Of a stretch of 64,000 nt of DNA, positions 34,460 to 46,517 are shown one piece after another. How positions within the stretch are numbered: the first letter of the stretch is position 1; each line of letters opens with the position of its first letter. Position numbers and translations under genes: made by a program. Below the pieces are notes generated by a model, which worked only from the letters and a program-made list of their open reading frames with translations, made no database searches and was not told the DNA's origin. The stretch is taken from the NCBI GenBank assembly GCA_033557465.1, contig CM066031.1, positions 1,068,364,444 to 1,068,428,443 of the forward strand, read 5' to 3'. The DNA comes from Ichthyophis bannanicus. Taxonomy: Eukaryota; Chordata; Amphibia; Gymnophiona; Ichthyophiidae.

Positions 34460-35177
34460 ACAGGAAAGCATATACAGAAAACTGGGAATCATAAGGAAAG
34501 GAATGGAGAATAAAACAAAGGATGTTATAATGCCTCTGTATCGTTCCATGGTCTGGCTGGCCACACCTTTGATATTCTGTGCAATTCTGGTCGCTATCTT
34601 TAAAAGGATATAGTAGAATTAGAAAAGGTACAGAGAAGAGCCACCAAAATGGTAACAGGGATGGAAGGATACCTCTATGAGGAGAGGCTTAAAAGATTAG
34701 GGCTTTTCAACCTGGAAAAGAGACGGCTGAGGGGAGATATGATAGAGGCCTATAAATTAATGGATGGAGTGGAACGGGTAAACGTAGATCGATTCTTTAT
34801 GCCGTCAAAAAGTAGAAAGACTAGGGAACATGCAATGATACTACAGTGTAACCCATTTAAGACTAATAATAGAAAATAATTTTTCACTGAACGCATAATC
34901 AAACTCTGGACTTCGTTACCGGAGAATGTAGTAAAAGTTGTTAGTGTAGCTGGGTTTAAAAAAGGTTTGGACAAGTTCCTGGAGGAAAGGTACAAACACC
35001 ATTATTAAAGAGGACCCAGGTAATCCACTGCTTGCCCCAATACAAGTATTATGGAACCTGTGTGTCTTTTTGGGAAACTGCTAGGTACTTGTGATTTAGA
35101 TTGGCCACTGTTGGAAACAGGATTCTGGGGTTGATGGACCTTGGTCTGACCCAGTATGGCATTTCTTATGTTCTTAG
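34460..35177 (+). mobile_element. CR1-like LINE 3' end
   Basis: Encodes the CR1 C-terminal block YEERLKRLGLFNLEKRRLRG, then DMIEAYKLMDG (34675-34775). It ends in the common CR1-type 3' untranslated words TGACCCAGTATGGCATTTCT and TATGTTCTTA. It lies between the suspected left inverted repeat and the DIRS recombinase. Confidence 0.75.
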
Positions 35178-35389
35178 CTATTCAAAGATGAACCTGCAAA
35201 TCCAAGTGAAAAAAAAAATCATAGTGGACCCAAGGGACCTCAGCAGAAGAACAGAGCAAATACAGTTTTAGGGGTGGGCCCTGAACTGGTCTAGTAGGAC
35301 TCAAGGAAAGGACATTAACTGTTAAGTAAACTGTCAACCCAGACAAGTGGGATGTACCAAAGCTACAACTCCACTGGGTGGGAAGATGA

Positions 35390-36131
35390 CACAGCAGCTC
35401 ACAAAACCCTTGAGCCAAAGGCTTTGTCTGCCTGTGTGTGGACATCCAAGCGGTAATGCTTGACAAAAGTGGAAAGTAATGACCATGATGCCGCCAATCA
35501 AATGCCTGCAGGGGCTATTGAGCTCCCCTCTGCCCATGAGGACACTTGTGCTCAGGTAGAATGGGCACGCAAACTCTCCAGAATTGGCCGGTTTTGCAAC
35601 AGATATGCAGAGGCAATGATCTCCTTAATTCAGTGCCCCAAAGTCAACTTGGCCAGCACGTCACCCTTGTGTGGGCCAGCAAGCAGCACAAAAAGATGAT
35701 CAGACTTAAGAAAGGAATTTATAACCTCCAAGTACAGGAGAAACATCCTCCAGACATCCACAAGGCATGGATCCTTATACTTCCCCTGACACTGTTCCTT
35801 TGAGAGGGAGGACAGGCAGACCATCTGGTTCACATGAAAGGGTGAAAGCACCTTTGGCAAGAAGGGAAGGCACATGCTGAATGGAAACAATCTCCTTTTA
35901 AAAAGACAGATAAGGATCTTGACAAGACAGAGCCTGTAGCTTGGAAATCCACCTTGCGGAACAAATTGTAACCAAGAAAACTGTCTTGAGCGTCAAATCC
36001 TTCAAAGTAGCATGTTTTAATGGCTCAAAGGGCACCAACATCATGGCTCTGAGCATCAGACATGGACTCCAGGCAGGGATCATAGACCGAAGGGGAGAAC
36101 GCAGATGCTGAACCTCCTGGACAAAGCACAA
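35390..36131 (-). pseudogene. DIRS tyrosine recombinase, degraded
   Basis: The reverse strand reads KTVFLVTICSARWISKLQAL (box I, where the catalytic Arg sits in the usual SARRISEL position; here it is W), then KVLSPFHVNQ (about 35840), and LLSTFVKHYRLD near 35455-35490, the block with the catalytic Tyr. Three frames are needed. The Arg-to-Trp change and stops mean it is inactive. Confidence 0.7.
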
Positions 36132-36882
36132 TACGTCTGGTGCAAGGCCAGAGACTTACTAGCCACTGGATCTCGGAAACATGACAAAGTTGCCACCTGA
36201 ACTTTCAGGGAGCTAAGAGAAAGGCCCTTCTCCAGGCCATCCTGTAGAAGGCCAAAAAAGATGACCGCTTGGCCGCTTCAGGAATCAACTGCTGAGCACC
36301 ACACCATTGTTCAAAGAGGCACCAGATCCAGATGTATGCCAGCATGGTAGACCTCTTCTGGGCTCTGAGAAGAGTAGATACAACTGCTGGACAGTAGCCC
36401 TTATGAACTAGCTGTCTCCTTTCCAGAGTCAAACTGTAAGCAAGAAGGGAGCCAGGTGATCTGTGCCACCATAGGCACTGAAATGAAGGAACTGAAGAGG
36501 AACCTCATCAGGTCTCTGAGACATGCTCTCCTCAGCCAATTCAGTGCCACCAGAACAACCCTGCCCAGGAGGCATTCTATACACCGAAACACATGTCTCA
36601 CCAGGGGTCACAGAAGAAACACGTACAGCAGGTGCTGACTTGGCCAAGGCTCGGTCAGGTTGACGATGGCCTCAAACTCCATCTCCGTGTGGCAACTGAA
36701 AAAGCAGTAATCTTTAGCATTGGAGTGGGTCACCATCCGATCCATTTTGGGGCAACCCCAGAGGTACAGAATCAACTGAAATGCCTCCTGATTCAACTCC
36801 TACTCTCCATGATCCAGATAGTGCCAGCTGAGGAAGTCTGCATCCATATTGTCCACCCCAGCAATGTACCACACTGACAAGA

Positions 36883-37278
36883 CTAGGAGGTTCTTACCCC
36901 ACCCAGGCAAACAGGAGAGTCATCTCCAGAGCTAACCTGGCACTCCTTGTGCTGTCTTTCTGATTGACAGAAGCCACCACTGTGGCAATGTCTGAAAACA
37001 CTTGAAGCACTTAGTCCTTGACCAGGGCCTGGAAATGCAGAAGAGCCAACCTGATGGCCCTTGCCTCGAGGCGGTTGATGGACCATACCACTTCCCTGTG
37101 GTTCCAATGGCCCTAGGCCATACAGTCTTGGTAATGCACTTCCCAACCTGAGAAACAGGCATCCATCTTCAGGAGGATGCAAGAGAAATTGTCTAGGGGC
37201 ATATCTTTCCTCAGATGACCAGGTTGCTGCCACCACTGCAGGCTGGACCTCACAATCAATGAGAACTGGAATCTGCAC
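36883..37278 (-). pseudogene. DIRS RNase H region, degraded
   Basis: Located between RT and recombinase. Stretches near 36900-37280 (ATWSSEERYAPRQFLLHPPE, in mixed frames) correspond in position to the RNase H domain of DIRS elements, but no catalytic residues can be verified. Confidence 0.4.
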
Positions 37279-37472
37279 TTGAACTCCTGAGAACTCAGAC
37301 TACCGAGTCAGCAGGGACTGCTGGAATGGTTGCATGTGAGCACATGCCCACGGCACCATCTCTATAGTCACTGTTATCAATCCGAGGATCTGAAGATAAT
37401 CCCAGACTCTGAGAGCCTGCTGCACACAGAAGAGTACCAGGCAATCCAACAATTTTTTGACTTTCTCCTCTG

Positions 37473-38078
37473 TCAGGAAAACTCTGCCCACTCGAGTGTT
37501 GAGATGTGCTCCATAAACTCCGGGCACTGGGAAGGCAACAGCTTGCTCTTTCCTTGCCCAGCCGAGGCTCTCCAAAATGAACACCATTCCGGATGCCACC
37601 CGAGATGCATCTGAAAGGAATGGGCATGGATGAGCCAGTTGTCCAGATTTGGATGGACACAAATCCCTTGGCATTGAGGCACCAATGCCGCTACCACCAT
37701 GACCTTGGAGAACCGTCTTTGTGGCGCTGGATAGTCTGAAAGGGAGAGCGTAAACTGAAAGTGAGAGCCAAGCATGGCAAGATGTAGGTACCGCTGCTGA
37801 TCTGCCCAGATTGGGATATGAAGATATGCCTTGGCCAGATCCAGAGAAGCCAAAAACTCCCCTCGGTGCATTGCTTGAATCATGCAGTGCAAGGTTTCCA
37901 TTCGGAAGTGCAGGATGAGCAAGTGCTCATTGATCCTCTTGAGATCCAGTTGGGCTGGAAGGAACCATCCTTTTTGTGCACCATAAAATAGATGGGGTGT
38001 TTTGCCCTTGCCCTGCTCATTCGGTGGGATGGGCTCCACTGCCCTTAGGCACAGCAACTTGTCCAAGGTGACCTGCAC
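37473..38078 (-). pseudogene. DIRS reverse transcriptase, degraded
   Basis: 201-codon reverse-strand frame. QLDLKRINEHLLILHFRMET is followed by LASLDLAKAYLHIPI (first catalytic Asp), FQFTLSLSDYPAPQRRFSKV (normally LPFGLATAPRVFTKV) and NLDNWLIHAH, where the usual YLDDWLI has lost its second Asp. This loss shows it is a dead copy. Confidence 0.75.
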
Positions 38079-38378
38079 ACAGACACGTTGAACTCAGACC
38101 CATAAGGAGAGATGACAAAGGCATCTGGAATTGGCTCTTTGCACTCCAAGACATGGCCAAACTGAATGGCATCTAGCACCCGGTGATCCTTGGTAACCCA
38201 GGCCCATTCCTGAAAGAAAAAGCACACTCTACCTCCAACTGGAGGAACCAGGGAATGGGCCCCCAAACCTTCATTGCTCAGCCCAGTATGCTCCTCCTCT
38301 GAAAGGGATAGAGTCTCCACGAAAGGAATGAGAGTGAGCCCAAAGCCCGGAAGCAGAGGGGATGAAAGATTTTTCAGG

Positions 38379-39705
38379 TCAGCAGTGACGAGAGGCCCAA
38401 GATCCCCGGGTATCTGGCCAGTGTGCCTTCATTGGATGGGTAGAGGCTGACAAAGGGGCACCAACCCACTTTACAAGTTTCTTGGACCTGACTTCTGGAA
38501 GGCAGTAAGATTTTATCTTGTTCCAGTCCTTCATTTGCTTCTCAAATTTGGCTCCAGACAGACATTTTCCAATAAAAGCCAGTTGAGCCAACCGGGTTCT
38601 GGAAGATGTGTCCACTGCTTGGTGCCGGAGCCAAAATCAACACCACGACACCGTTGTCGGGGCACCATCCCTTGCTGTCAAACATACCAGGTCATATATG
38701 GCTTCAGAAAGGAAGGCTGTAGCCGAATCCAAAGAAGGTTAGCATGATCCACTGGAAGAGATAGAGACGTCAGGCTGTTGCATACCGCCAGCTGCAGAAT
38801 TGCTGCTGCCACAGTGAACTGGCTCCGCAACAACGAATCCACTTTGCGGTCCAGAAAATCCTTTGAGGTCAATCCATCTTCCACAGGCATGGCGGTCCAT
38901 CTGGTAACCACTGTGACCTGCACATCCACCTTGAAAATACCAAACAACTCAATGCACCCCTTCTCTGGGAGAGCATAGACCTTTTTACACTCCTTAGGCA
39001 GGAAGTTGAGAGAGTCCATTGATCACATCTGGGAACGGAAGGACAGTAGTGGATTTCCACATCCCTTGAAGGAGCAGGTGTACCTTCGGCTCCTGCTCCA
39101 TACTGGAAGCATCTGTTAAGTTCAAAGGCAGATGACACCCTGGCTATCAACGCCACCAGCTCCTCCTTCAGGAATAGGTGGATCACTTCAGCCTCTTCAC
39201 AATCTTCTGAAGGCGAGAGTACTTCTTCATCCATGTCAAAGCCCAGTATTGAACCATCTGAATCAGTCATAGTCAAAATTTCGGACAGCTTCCAGCTGTT
39301 CCCCATCTCCAGGGGGTGCCCCTTGCTGGGCATGCTTACCAAGGGTAATTGAATAGGGCTTCAACTCTCAACCTGCCCTGCACAAGACTGTGCCTGTGGG
39401 ATCCAGAGGCCACAGGGTCTGAATTTCCACACCAGAAGGACGAAGCCTGCTCAAAAATAAGATTCTGGAGAGAATAATCCTGAGTCCAGAAGCTCTCTTT
39501 TTGAAAATGACACCCGCAGTACCACAGATCCCCTAGAGAATGATGAGTGGCTTACAGCATAGATGCTGGATCCTCCAGCCGGCTGGATATTAAACATAGC
39601 GCCATCTGTCACCACTTGCCCTAAGGCAGGTAAGACCGGGCTGACTGCATCCCCCAGCTGGGAGAAAGGAAGCAGGCCCTCCAGGGACCACTCAGAAGCT
39701 GCCAT
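38379..39705 (-). pseudogene. DIRS Gag, degraded
   Basis: Several reverse-strand frames. VVTRWTAMPVEDGLTSKDFL and DRKVDSLLRSQFTVAAAILQ (38678-38900) and the acidic SPSEDCEEAEVIHLFLKEEL near 39100-39220 match the core of vertebrate DIRS Gag-like proteins. At 38379-38615 the C-terminal end is seen. The order is consistent with one protein broken by at least three frameshifts. Confidence 0.6.
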
Positions 39706-40557
39706 GCAAGAAGAGCAGAGTCCAGAATCCAGAGATGAGGCACCTCATTTGCAAGAGGTCAAGCACGTTTCCTGGAAGAAGACAGAGAGTTAAGGCAAGT
39801 ATCACAACAATGTGCGCCAAGGATGTGGTGGCCCAAAGGTGCACGTTAACTGTTCTTTTATTGCAATGTGTGTTACAGGTGCTAGAGAGGGAGTGCACTT
39901 TGGAGCTGCTTGGGCGGAATGTGTTACAGGACTATGTGATCGCAAAGTGCACAATAGCTAAAAACACTACTAACACAGAAGATCGTGGAAAGCTTCCACA
40001 CCATGCCAATGGTCACCAGTGGTCTCCTCCCCTAAATTGCATCCCAGGAAGACGGAATCAGGAGCCCCCAACAAGGACACTGACGAGGTCAAGCTTTGGT
40101 ACTCACCTCCTGAGAGTGCAGGCAAAGGATCTGTGCTGGGCTCAATTCTATTCCCCTGAAACTGTTTCTCTGGCTTGGTAGCACTGTGTTTAAGGTGGTT
40201 GGTAGGCAGATTCCTTGGAGAGCCTTCTGCAATTTTTGGGAGACAGCAGGGGGGACAGAGTAGGAGGGAGGGGGCATTGAGGTTGTGTGAGGCTGCTGAT
40301 TTTCTTCCAATCTTCCAGATCCTTCCAATGTTCCGGCTGCTCTTATCCAGGGTAAGAGTGTGGAGCTGAACCAATTTTCCCTCCTTCTATGGCTACCTAA
40401 AAGACTGCAATCTAGTGGAGTCTCCCATGTCATGCTATAGTGAGAGATCAACCTGCATGCTGTCATTCACGAGGGTTTAATCAATCCTTTCCTTGTAATC
40501 TTGAGGTTTATTTTCCTTCATAGAGGAGAAAATCCATCCACCATCTGCTAGAGAGAA

Positions 40558-40630
40558 AGAAAATCTGAAGGGACCTCTGGTGGCTGAGGAGAATAGAGGC
40601 ATAGGAGTGATGTCATTGAAATCTGGGCTT
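40558..40630. repeat. Inverted partner of 34297-34375
   Basis: See the partner copy. It lies at the 5' side of the reverse-strand DIRS element. Confidence 0.55.
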
Positions 40631-40640
40631 TTCATTGATT

Positions 40641-42784
40641 CTTTATCCCCACCAATCTGCTGATAAGGGAACACAATCTACTTATTTGGACTGGTCTAGC
40701 AGGATGATATGGAATACTCACCCAAAGAGACCTCCAGAGGCCCCAAAATTGGGGTGCTGTTGGTGGGCAGATAGGGCTGGGTTACACATACTTTTAGAAA
40801 ATGCGGGTGCACAAATCTTAACATAGAAGGAAGCAACAGATGAGTCAGCAATCGACAGGGCAAATGGATTGTAGTCATATCCTTATACCAAAGACTGAAC
40901 AAAAGAAGGAAATTGGACAAGGGTTGTGATTTAGTGGTTGTGTTACTTAACCTTTTAGCAGCCTACAGTATCATGGAGTATTCTCACATATTTGCAGCAT
41001 TCACTATTAGAGGTACAGTGCTGAAAAGGTCTGGGCTGTTTTTCAGGATACAGCAGTAAAGAATAGGAGGTCTAGAGCTTGGGTAAGGCCATGGGGTGTT
41101 CTACAAAGGTCATGATTATCACCTTTACTTTTTAGTATTTATTGGAGATCATTATATGCAGTAATTAGTCAGAGGGGATTAGCATTACAGGTGTTTGATG
41201 TGAATATTTGCTGTGAACTTGGGAAGGACAGAGGGCAATCTCATTGGATTATAGCAGTGTTTAGACATGGTGAGTTGGTGGCTAGGTCGGTGTAGGTTAC
41301 AACTGAATGTCCACCGTCCATAAACTGAAGCTCTTTTGGTCCATAAGTTGAAGTCACTGGACTCACATGCAGCTGCATCTGGAAAACATGTGGTTATGAA
41401 TGTTTTATGAACATTAGTAATGGTGTAAATAAATGGAATTGGGATGAGTCACTATTAAATATTACGGGTGTGCAGGTGAAACACTTTCATTTTATTTAGT
41501 TTCCTTTGTCGTTTGCAGGTGATTTTCATTGTCTTTCATTTTTGTTTTATAAATTTTCATTTTGTTTCATTTTTTTAAAATTTTTTCATTTTAGGGCAAT
41601 TTTGCTAATGAAGAATTGGTCATGGCTACTGCCGACCCCCCCCTCCCCCCCCCCCCAAAAAAAAATCCAGCTGAACTGTTATTAGAGGCTAATAGTTTTT
41701 ATGGTTTGGCCTTGAATCTGTGATCATTAGGTTAAAAAGTAATCATTTTATAAGTCAAGCCATTACATCTTCTTGGAGGCTGGCTCTAGCCAGGCTTCTC
41801 TTAAATGTGTTTTGTATTTCTGGTGATCTTTGTTCCTGTTTTCTGTCTGGCCCAAAACTTGATTGTTTGTGTTTGAAATCTGTGGAAAATCTTCCTGGAC
41901 TTTTTGCCTTATGAATCTATTGACTCCTGCTCTAGACTTTTCTTTCGCCATACTCTTAATGTCAGAAATTCTGTGAAAACATGTCTAAGCATACTATAAG
42001 AGACATTTACCAAGCCTACTCCAGATCATTAACTGAACCAGCAGGTTCTGGATTAGCATTAATAAATGTTAATTTTTGGTTTCTTGTAATGCCTCTCTTT
42101 GTAAGAGCATCATCTTGGGTACCTTTGTTCAGGAGTCACTGAAAAGGCCCCGTGTGGTGCCTCAGCGTCAGTAGCCTTAGTCACCACTTTCCCATAGTCC
42201 AGGGGCAAGGCCAGAAATGGCTCTAATTCTCCTAGCCCCCAGGGGCTTGGCTCAGTTTGAGGCCAGAAGCACCATGCTGTGATACCTTGGCTGTGTGGCT
42301 AAAAATGAAGCTGGGTTTTTATATTCTTTGCAAGTTCCCTCTACTTTTCAACTCCTCTTTACCTCCATCATCAGGCAAGGATCCTCCCTACATTGTATCA
42401 CTAGCAGGAACATTCACGCCCATTCTAGAAATAGGATAAGGCACAGAGAGGTCAGAAAGCAGTTTATAGTAGAGCCACTCGAAGTCTTAGCAGAGTTAAT
42501 ATAGTAGGGCTTTAGGGTCTCTACATAATATGGCAGTTTGGGACTTCCCTGCTGCAAGCAATGGGATATATTTGCTGCATCATGTCCCTATGCATGAATC
42601 TCGTTATCTGTTTACTTGGTCTCCAGTGTCTGTAAATTTTATCTTGTGCTTATTGGCAGTGGATATCTTGAAAATCCAACTGGCTGTGGTGTCCCCAGGA
42701 TAGGTTTATGAATCCCCTCCTTCATGCGCTCCAAAGCCAAAATGAAATCCAATCTTCTTCCAGCTATAGATTTCTAGGGCTTTA
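40641..42784. other. No gene; AT-rich with a TTTCATTT-type tract and a C-run
   Basis: Low-complexity words ATTTTCATTTTG occur at 41490-41600 and a C-run followed by an A-run at about 41636-41668. No recognisable coding sequence. Confidence 0.5.
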
Positions 42785-42790
42785 TAAAGA

Positions 42791-42958
42791 CTATCTCCAG
42801 GAACAAGCAGGAATGTAGTTATCACATATGGGTATTGTCGGTACCGACGGAGCCTGCGCAGGAACGCTCCCCATCGTCCAATTAGAAAGCTTTTGGGAGC
42901 ATCCCACAGTGCCTGCGTACTGCCTTCCTGCCTTTTCCAACTGCCTCTCTCCAGTTCT
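42791..42958. repeat. DIRS left inverted terminal repeat
   Basis: Starts CTATCTCCAGGAACAAGCAG, contains TCGGTACCGACGGAGCCTGC and AATTAGAAAGCTTTTGGGAG. The reverse complement is at 47884-48054 with few differences. Confidence 0.85.
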
Positions 42959-43177
42959 TCTTTTTCCGCGGAGCCAGCAGGTCATTGTTCCTGTCACCGC
43001 AGAAGAATTCTTCTTTTTTCTTTCTTTTTTGTGGTCGCGTCTGCCTTCCTCGACGCTCTACCGGTACCGCCGGTTTTTTCTTATTTTCTGTCTTTAAAAA
43101 AAAAAAAATAGTACTTTTCCTTTTTTTCCCAGGTGCAGGCGGCTTTTTGGACCTTAGGCCCAAAAACGTTTCCTACA

Positions 43178-44731
43178 ATGGAGAAACCTGCCTCAGGTTT
43201 CAAAAAGTGCACCAAGTGTGGCGGTATCATCTCTGTCACCGGCACCCATGAATGGTGTCTAAAATGTTTTGGTCCTGACCACTCCATCACGGATTGTATG
43301 TCCTGCGCATTGATGTCTAAGAGAGGTCGGCAGAACCGAGCTGCCAAGCTCAGTACCCTGTTTCCCTCTGATGCAGCTTCGGTGGCATCGACGTCTTCTA
43401 GGGCTTCCTCTTCCTCTCGTGGATCTCAGGTAACTAAACATAAATCTAGCCGGTCCTCAAAGGGTAGATCTCCTTCTAAGCATCGAGATGCCTCTGGCAT
43501 TGCCCTTGAGGATTCTGCACCGGCAAAATTGCCGGTGCCCAGTCATGCGATGCCTTCCAGTACCGTTACACTGGTACCCATTCCCCTCGGTACCGACTTC
43601 GGACGGTACGGGAATCGGGCTCTTCAAGAGCATCCGGACAGAAGATATTTCGAGTCCTCAGAGGAATCTGAGGATTCTGATAGTTCTGTCTATGTGGGGA
43701 TACTTCTCCCAGAGGAGCCCTCCCTCCCTAAGCGTAGGATGTCTCCTCCAGAGGATATTTCCTTTCAGGATTTTATCAGGGAGGTGGCTCGGGGTCTGTC
43801 CATTACTGTTGCCCCTGAAACAGAGCCCAGGGCAAAGGAGTTGGAAATTTTACATTATCACAAAACTCCCAAGGAGGCAGCTACCTTGCCCATTCATGAG
43901 ATTCTGCATGATCTCATGTTAACAATGTGGGAGACACCTCTTACCACCTCTCCTCATTCTCGTAGACTGGATACTCTGTATCGAGTCCCTCCTTGTCCTG
44001 GTTTCCAAAAAACTCAGCTTCCTCACCACTCTATGGTAGTGGAATCAGCTATGAGAAGGATCAAGAGTGTAAAGAGGCATGCCTCTAATCCTCCAGGACG
44101 TGAGTGCAGAACTCTGGATGCTTTTGGACGTCGTGTCTTCCAAGCTTCCATTCTTTCTGCCAGAATCAGTTCCTATAGTCTATACATGGGAATGTTCCTG
44201 AAGGAGGTCACAGGTGATTTAGAGGTTTTGAGTCTTATTCTTCCTGAGGATAGAAGACAGGATTTTCTCACATTGGTCAAACATGCCCAAGATGTTTCTA
44301 AATTTGTCAACCGTGCAGCTTTTGACTGTTTTGAGTGCATAAGCAGAACCTCTGACATTGCCATAGGTGCACGTAGAATTGCTTGGCTCTAGGCATTTGA
44401 TCTGGACCTCTGGGTACAAGACAAATTAGGAAATATCCCTTGTAATGGTGAGAACCTGTTTGGTAGAGATTGGCAGGAAAAAGCCAATGAGTTGGATGCT
44501 GACAACTCCACCTTGGATAGATTATCCAAGTCCACAGCTGATCCTGCTAGAAAGGAATCTTTCAAAAAAACATTCTTTTCTAAGAAGAAAAGATATTATC
44601 CTGCTTATGCTCAGCAGGGACGTTCTGCAGGTCAGCTTGTCAGGAAAGGTCAGCAACCACCCAAACAGAACAAAGCAAAGACTGCTAGGCTTCAGCCGTC
44701 CCAGCAGTCTCAGCCTCCACAGGGCCTTTGA
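43178..44731 (+). pseudogene. DIRS Gag-like protein
   Basis: The frame opens at 43133, but the ATG at 43178 (ACAATGG context) gives MEKPASGFKKCTKCGG and fits the family better. Residues 10-45 carry a cysteine/histidine cluster (CTKCGG, CLKCFGPDH, C..C), then a Ser-rich linker, and a conserved helical core that includes PPEDISFQDFIREVARGL, ATLPIHEILHDLM and YSLYMGMFLKEVTGD. A TAG at 44390-44392 interrupts the frame; the same frame continues to 44731 with a Lys/Gln-rich tail. Apart from this stop the frame is intact. The role in the family is nucleic-acid binding and particle assembly. Confidence 0.8.
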
Positions 44732-46143
44732 CTTTCAGCTAGAGAACTTAGCCTTCCTGGCTCTCGTGGGACCAGAGCCTTTCACCATTCCAGGAAGGTT
44801 ATGTCACTTTGCCCCCAGATGGGGGCAAATAACAGCAGAGCATTGGACACTCTCCATCATAAAGGAGGGGTACAAGCTTCATTTTTCGAGCATGCCACCT
44901 CCCACAATAATAAGGCAGTTCAATTCTCCGACCTCTCTCATCAACCTGATAGGACAGGAGGTCACTATGCTTCTTGCCCAAGGGGCAATAGAAGTACCCA
45001 TCCATCAGCAGGGTACAGGGTTTTACTCCCCCTATTTCCTTATCCCAAAGAAAATGGGGATACAGACCTATCTTGGACCTCAGAGAATTGAACAAATTCC
45101 TTGTCAAAGAGAAATTCAAGATTTCTCTCGGAACTCTGCTGCTATACCTTCAGAGTCAGGATTGGTTTTGTTCTCTAGATCTCAAGGATGCGTACACCTA
45201 TGTTCTCATCCATCCAACTCACAGAAGGTTCCTTCGGTTCCTTTTTCAAGGAAAGCACTACCAATACAGGGTGCTTCCTTTTGGCCTGGCCTCAGCACCA
45301 AGGGTGTTCACGAAATGCATGGCTGTGGTAGCAGCATTTCTCCACACTCTAGGGATATTCGTCTTCCCCTACTTAGACGACTGGCTCATTCGAGCCCCAA
45401 CAGGGTCAGAGGCCAGGACTTCTCTATCCTGCACAATGCGTATCCTTCAGTATTTGGGTCTGGTAATAAACATCCCAAAATCCAGTCTAACTCCCACTCA
45501 GCCTCTAGAGTTCATATGAGCTTTGCTGGATACCAGAAAGGCAAGGGCCTATCTCCCCCAGGCCCGTTGTCTTCGCATGGTGCAGTTAGCATCTCAAGCA
45601 GTGCTAAAGCTTCATCTCACTGCCCGAGAAATGCTACAACTGCTAGGCCACATGGCATCTACTGTGCATGTGGTTCCCTATGCTCGCCTCCATATGAGGG
45701 CAGCCCAGTGGACTTTATCCACTCAATGGACTCAGGCATCAGGTTGCCTGTCAGACAAAATAGCAAACACAAGTCGCCTTATTTTGTCCCTCCAGTGGTG
45801 GAAGTCCACTCAAAACCTGTTGCTGGAGTCCCCTTTTCAACAACCCTTACCCCAGGCAACTCTCACAACAGATGCTTCTCCGATGGGTTGGGGAGCTCAT
45901 CTGCAAGACCTCTCCACCCAAGGCACCTGGTCTCCACAGGAGACTCATCTACATATCAATCTCTTGGAACTCAGAGCAATCTTCCTTGCTCTTCGAGTGT
46001 TCCACACCCTGCTCAGCTACAAGACAGTCCTCATTCATACGGACAATCAAGTAGCCATGTTCTACGTGAACAAGCAGGGGGGGACAGGCTCTCTGTCGCT
46101 TTGCAACAAAACTTTGCGACTATGGGCCCTCGCCAGAGAGCAT
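44445..46143 (+). other. Long open frame overlapping the DIRS RT, in phase with the recombinase
   Basis: A second frame is open without stop from 44445 through the whole RT/RNase H region. It is in phase with the recombinase ORF at 46518-47471 once the 330-bp insertion is discounted. DIRS elements are known to have overlapping RT and recombinase frames, so this may be the real N-terminal extension of the recombinase ORF. No domain is recognised in the overlapping part. Confidence 0.5.
45073..46140 (+). pseudogene. DIRS reverse transcriptase and RNase H
   Basis: Same phase from 45073 to the LINE insertion at 46144, with one TGA at 45517-45519. RT blocks are DLRELNKFL, SLDLKDAYTYVLIHP (catalytic Asp), YQYRVLPFGLASAPRVFTKC and FPYLDDWLIRAP (catalytic Asp pair, 45367-45402). 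RNase H follows with TTDASPMGWGAHL (catalytic Asp, near 45860), INLLELRAIFLAL (Glu) and IHTDNQVAMFYVNKQGG (Asp). Beyond the insertion, the same phase resumes at 46471 (QIHLLAVYLPG) and continues to about 46968 (INIFASPWNAKLPRF and APNWPQQMWYPLLL). Two disruptions make it a pseudogene. Confidence 0.85.
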
Positions 46144-46468
46144 TTATTTATTTTATTTATTTATTTACAATTTCTTCTATACCGCACTATTCGGCATCAG
46201 CACGGTTTACATGAAACATAACAATCAGACGGGTACATAAGTCTGAGTTTATAATTAACAGGAGAGCCAACTTGGATAACCAAAGATAACTATTTACAAA
46301 ACAGTGTCTTAGAAAAACAAAGAATGAGATTTAATGGTCAAGGACCTCTTGCATGGTGTGGTCTTCTGGCTGACAAGGTGTGTTGGTACAGTTGTAAGAA
46401 ATTGAGTGGGAATGTGATTCATTGTTCTCTAGGAAGTATTTGAGGAAAAGGAAGTGTTTAAGTGTTTA
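46144..46468 (-). mobile_element. L2-like LINE tail inserted into the DIRS RNase H
   Basis: AGCAT at 46139-46143 is repeated at 46469-46473 (5-bp target duplication). The insert reads on the reverse strand and ends with AAACCGTGCTGATGCCGAAT then AGTGCGGTATAGAAG (hairpin) and an AAAT tail. Insert plus duplication is 330 bp, so the reading frames on the two sides stay in phase. Confidence 0.85.
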
Positions 46469-46517
46469 AGCATCAGATTCATCTCCTGGCAGTGTATCTT
46501 CCAGGCATACAAAACTC

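Larger units (their letters stand above)
35390..40640 (-). mobile_element. DIRS-like retrotransposon, degraded, reverse strand
   Basis: From right to left the remains follow the DIRS gene order: Gag (39705-38380), RT (38080-37470), RNase H (37280-36880) and tyrosine recombinase (36131-35390). All frames carry stops and shifts. Possible terminal inverted repeat pieces are at 40558-40630 and 34297-34375. The element is older than the forward DIRS at 42.8-48.1 kb. Confidence 0.75.
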
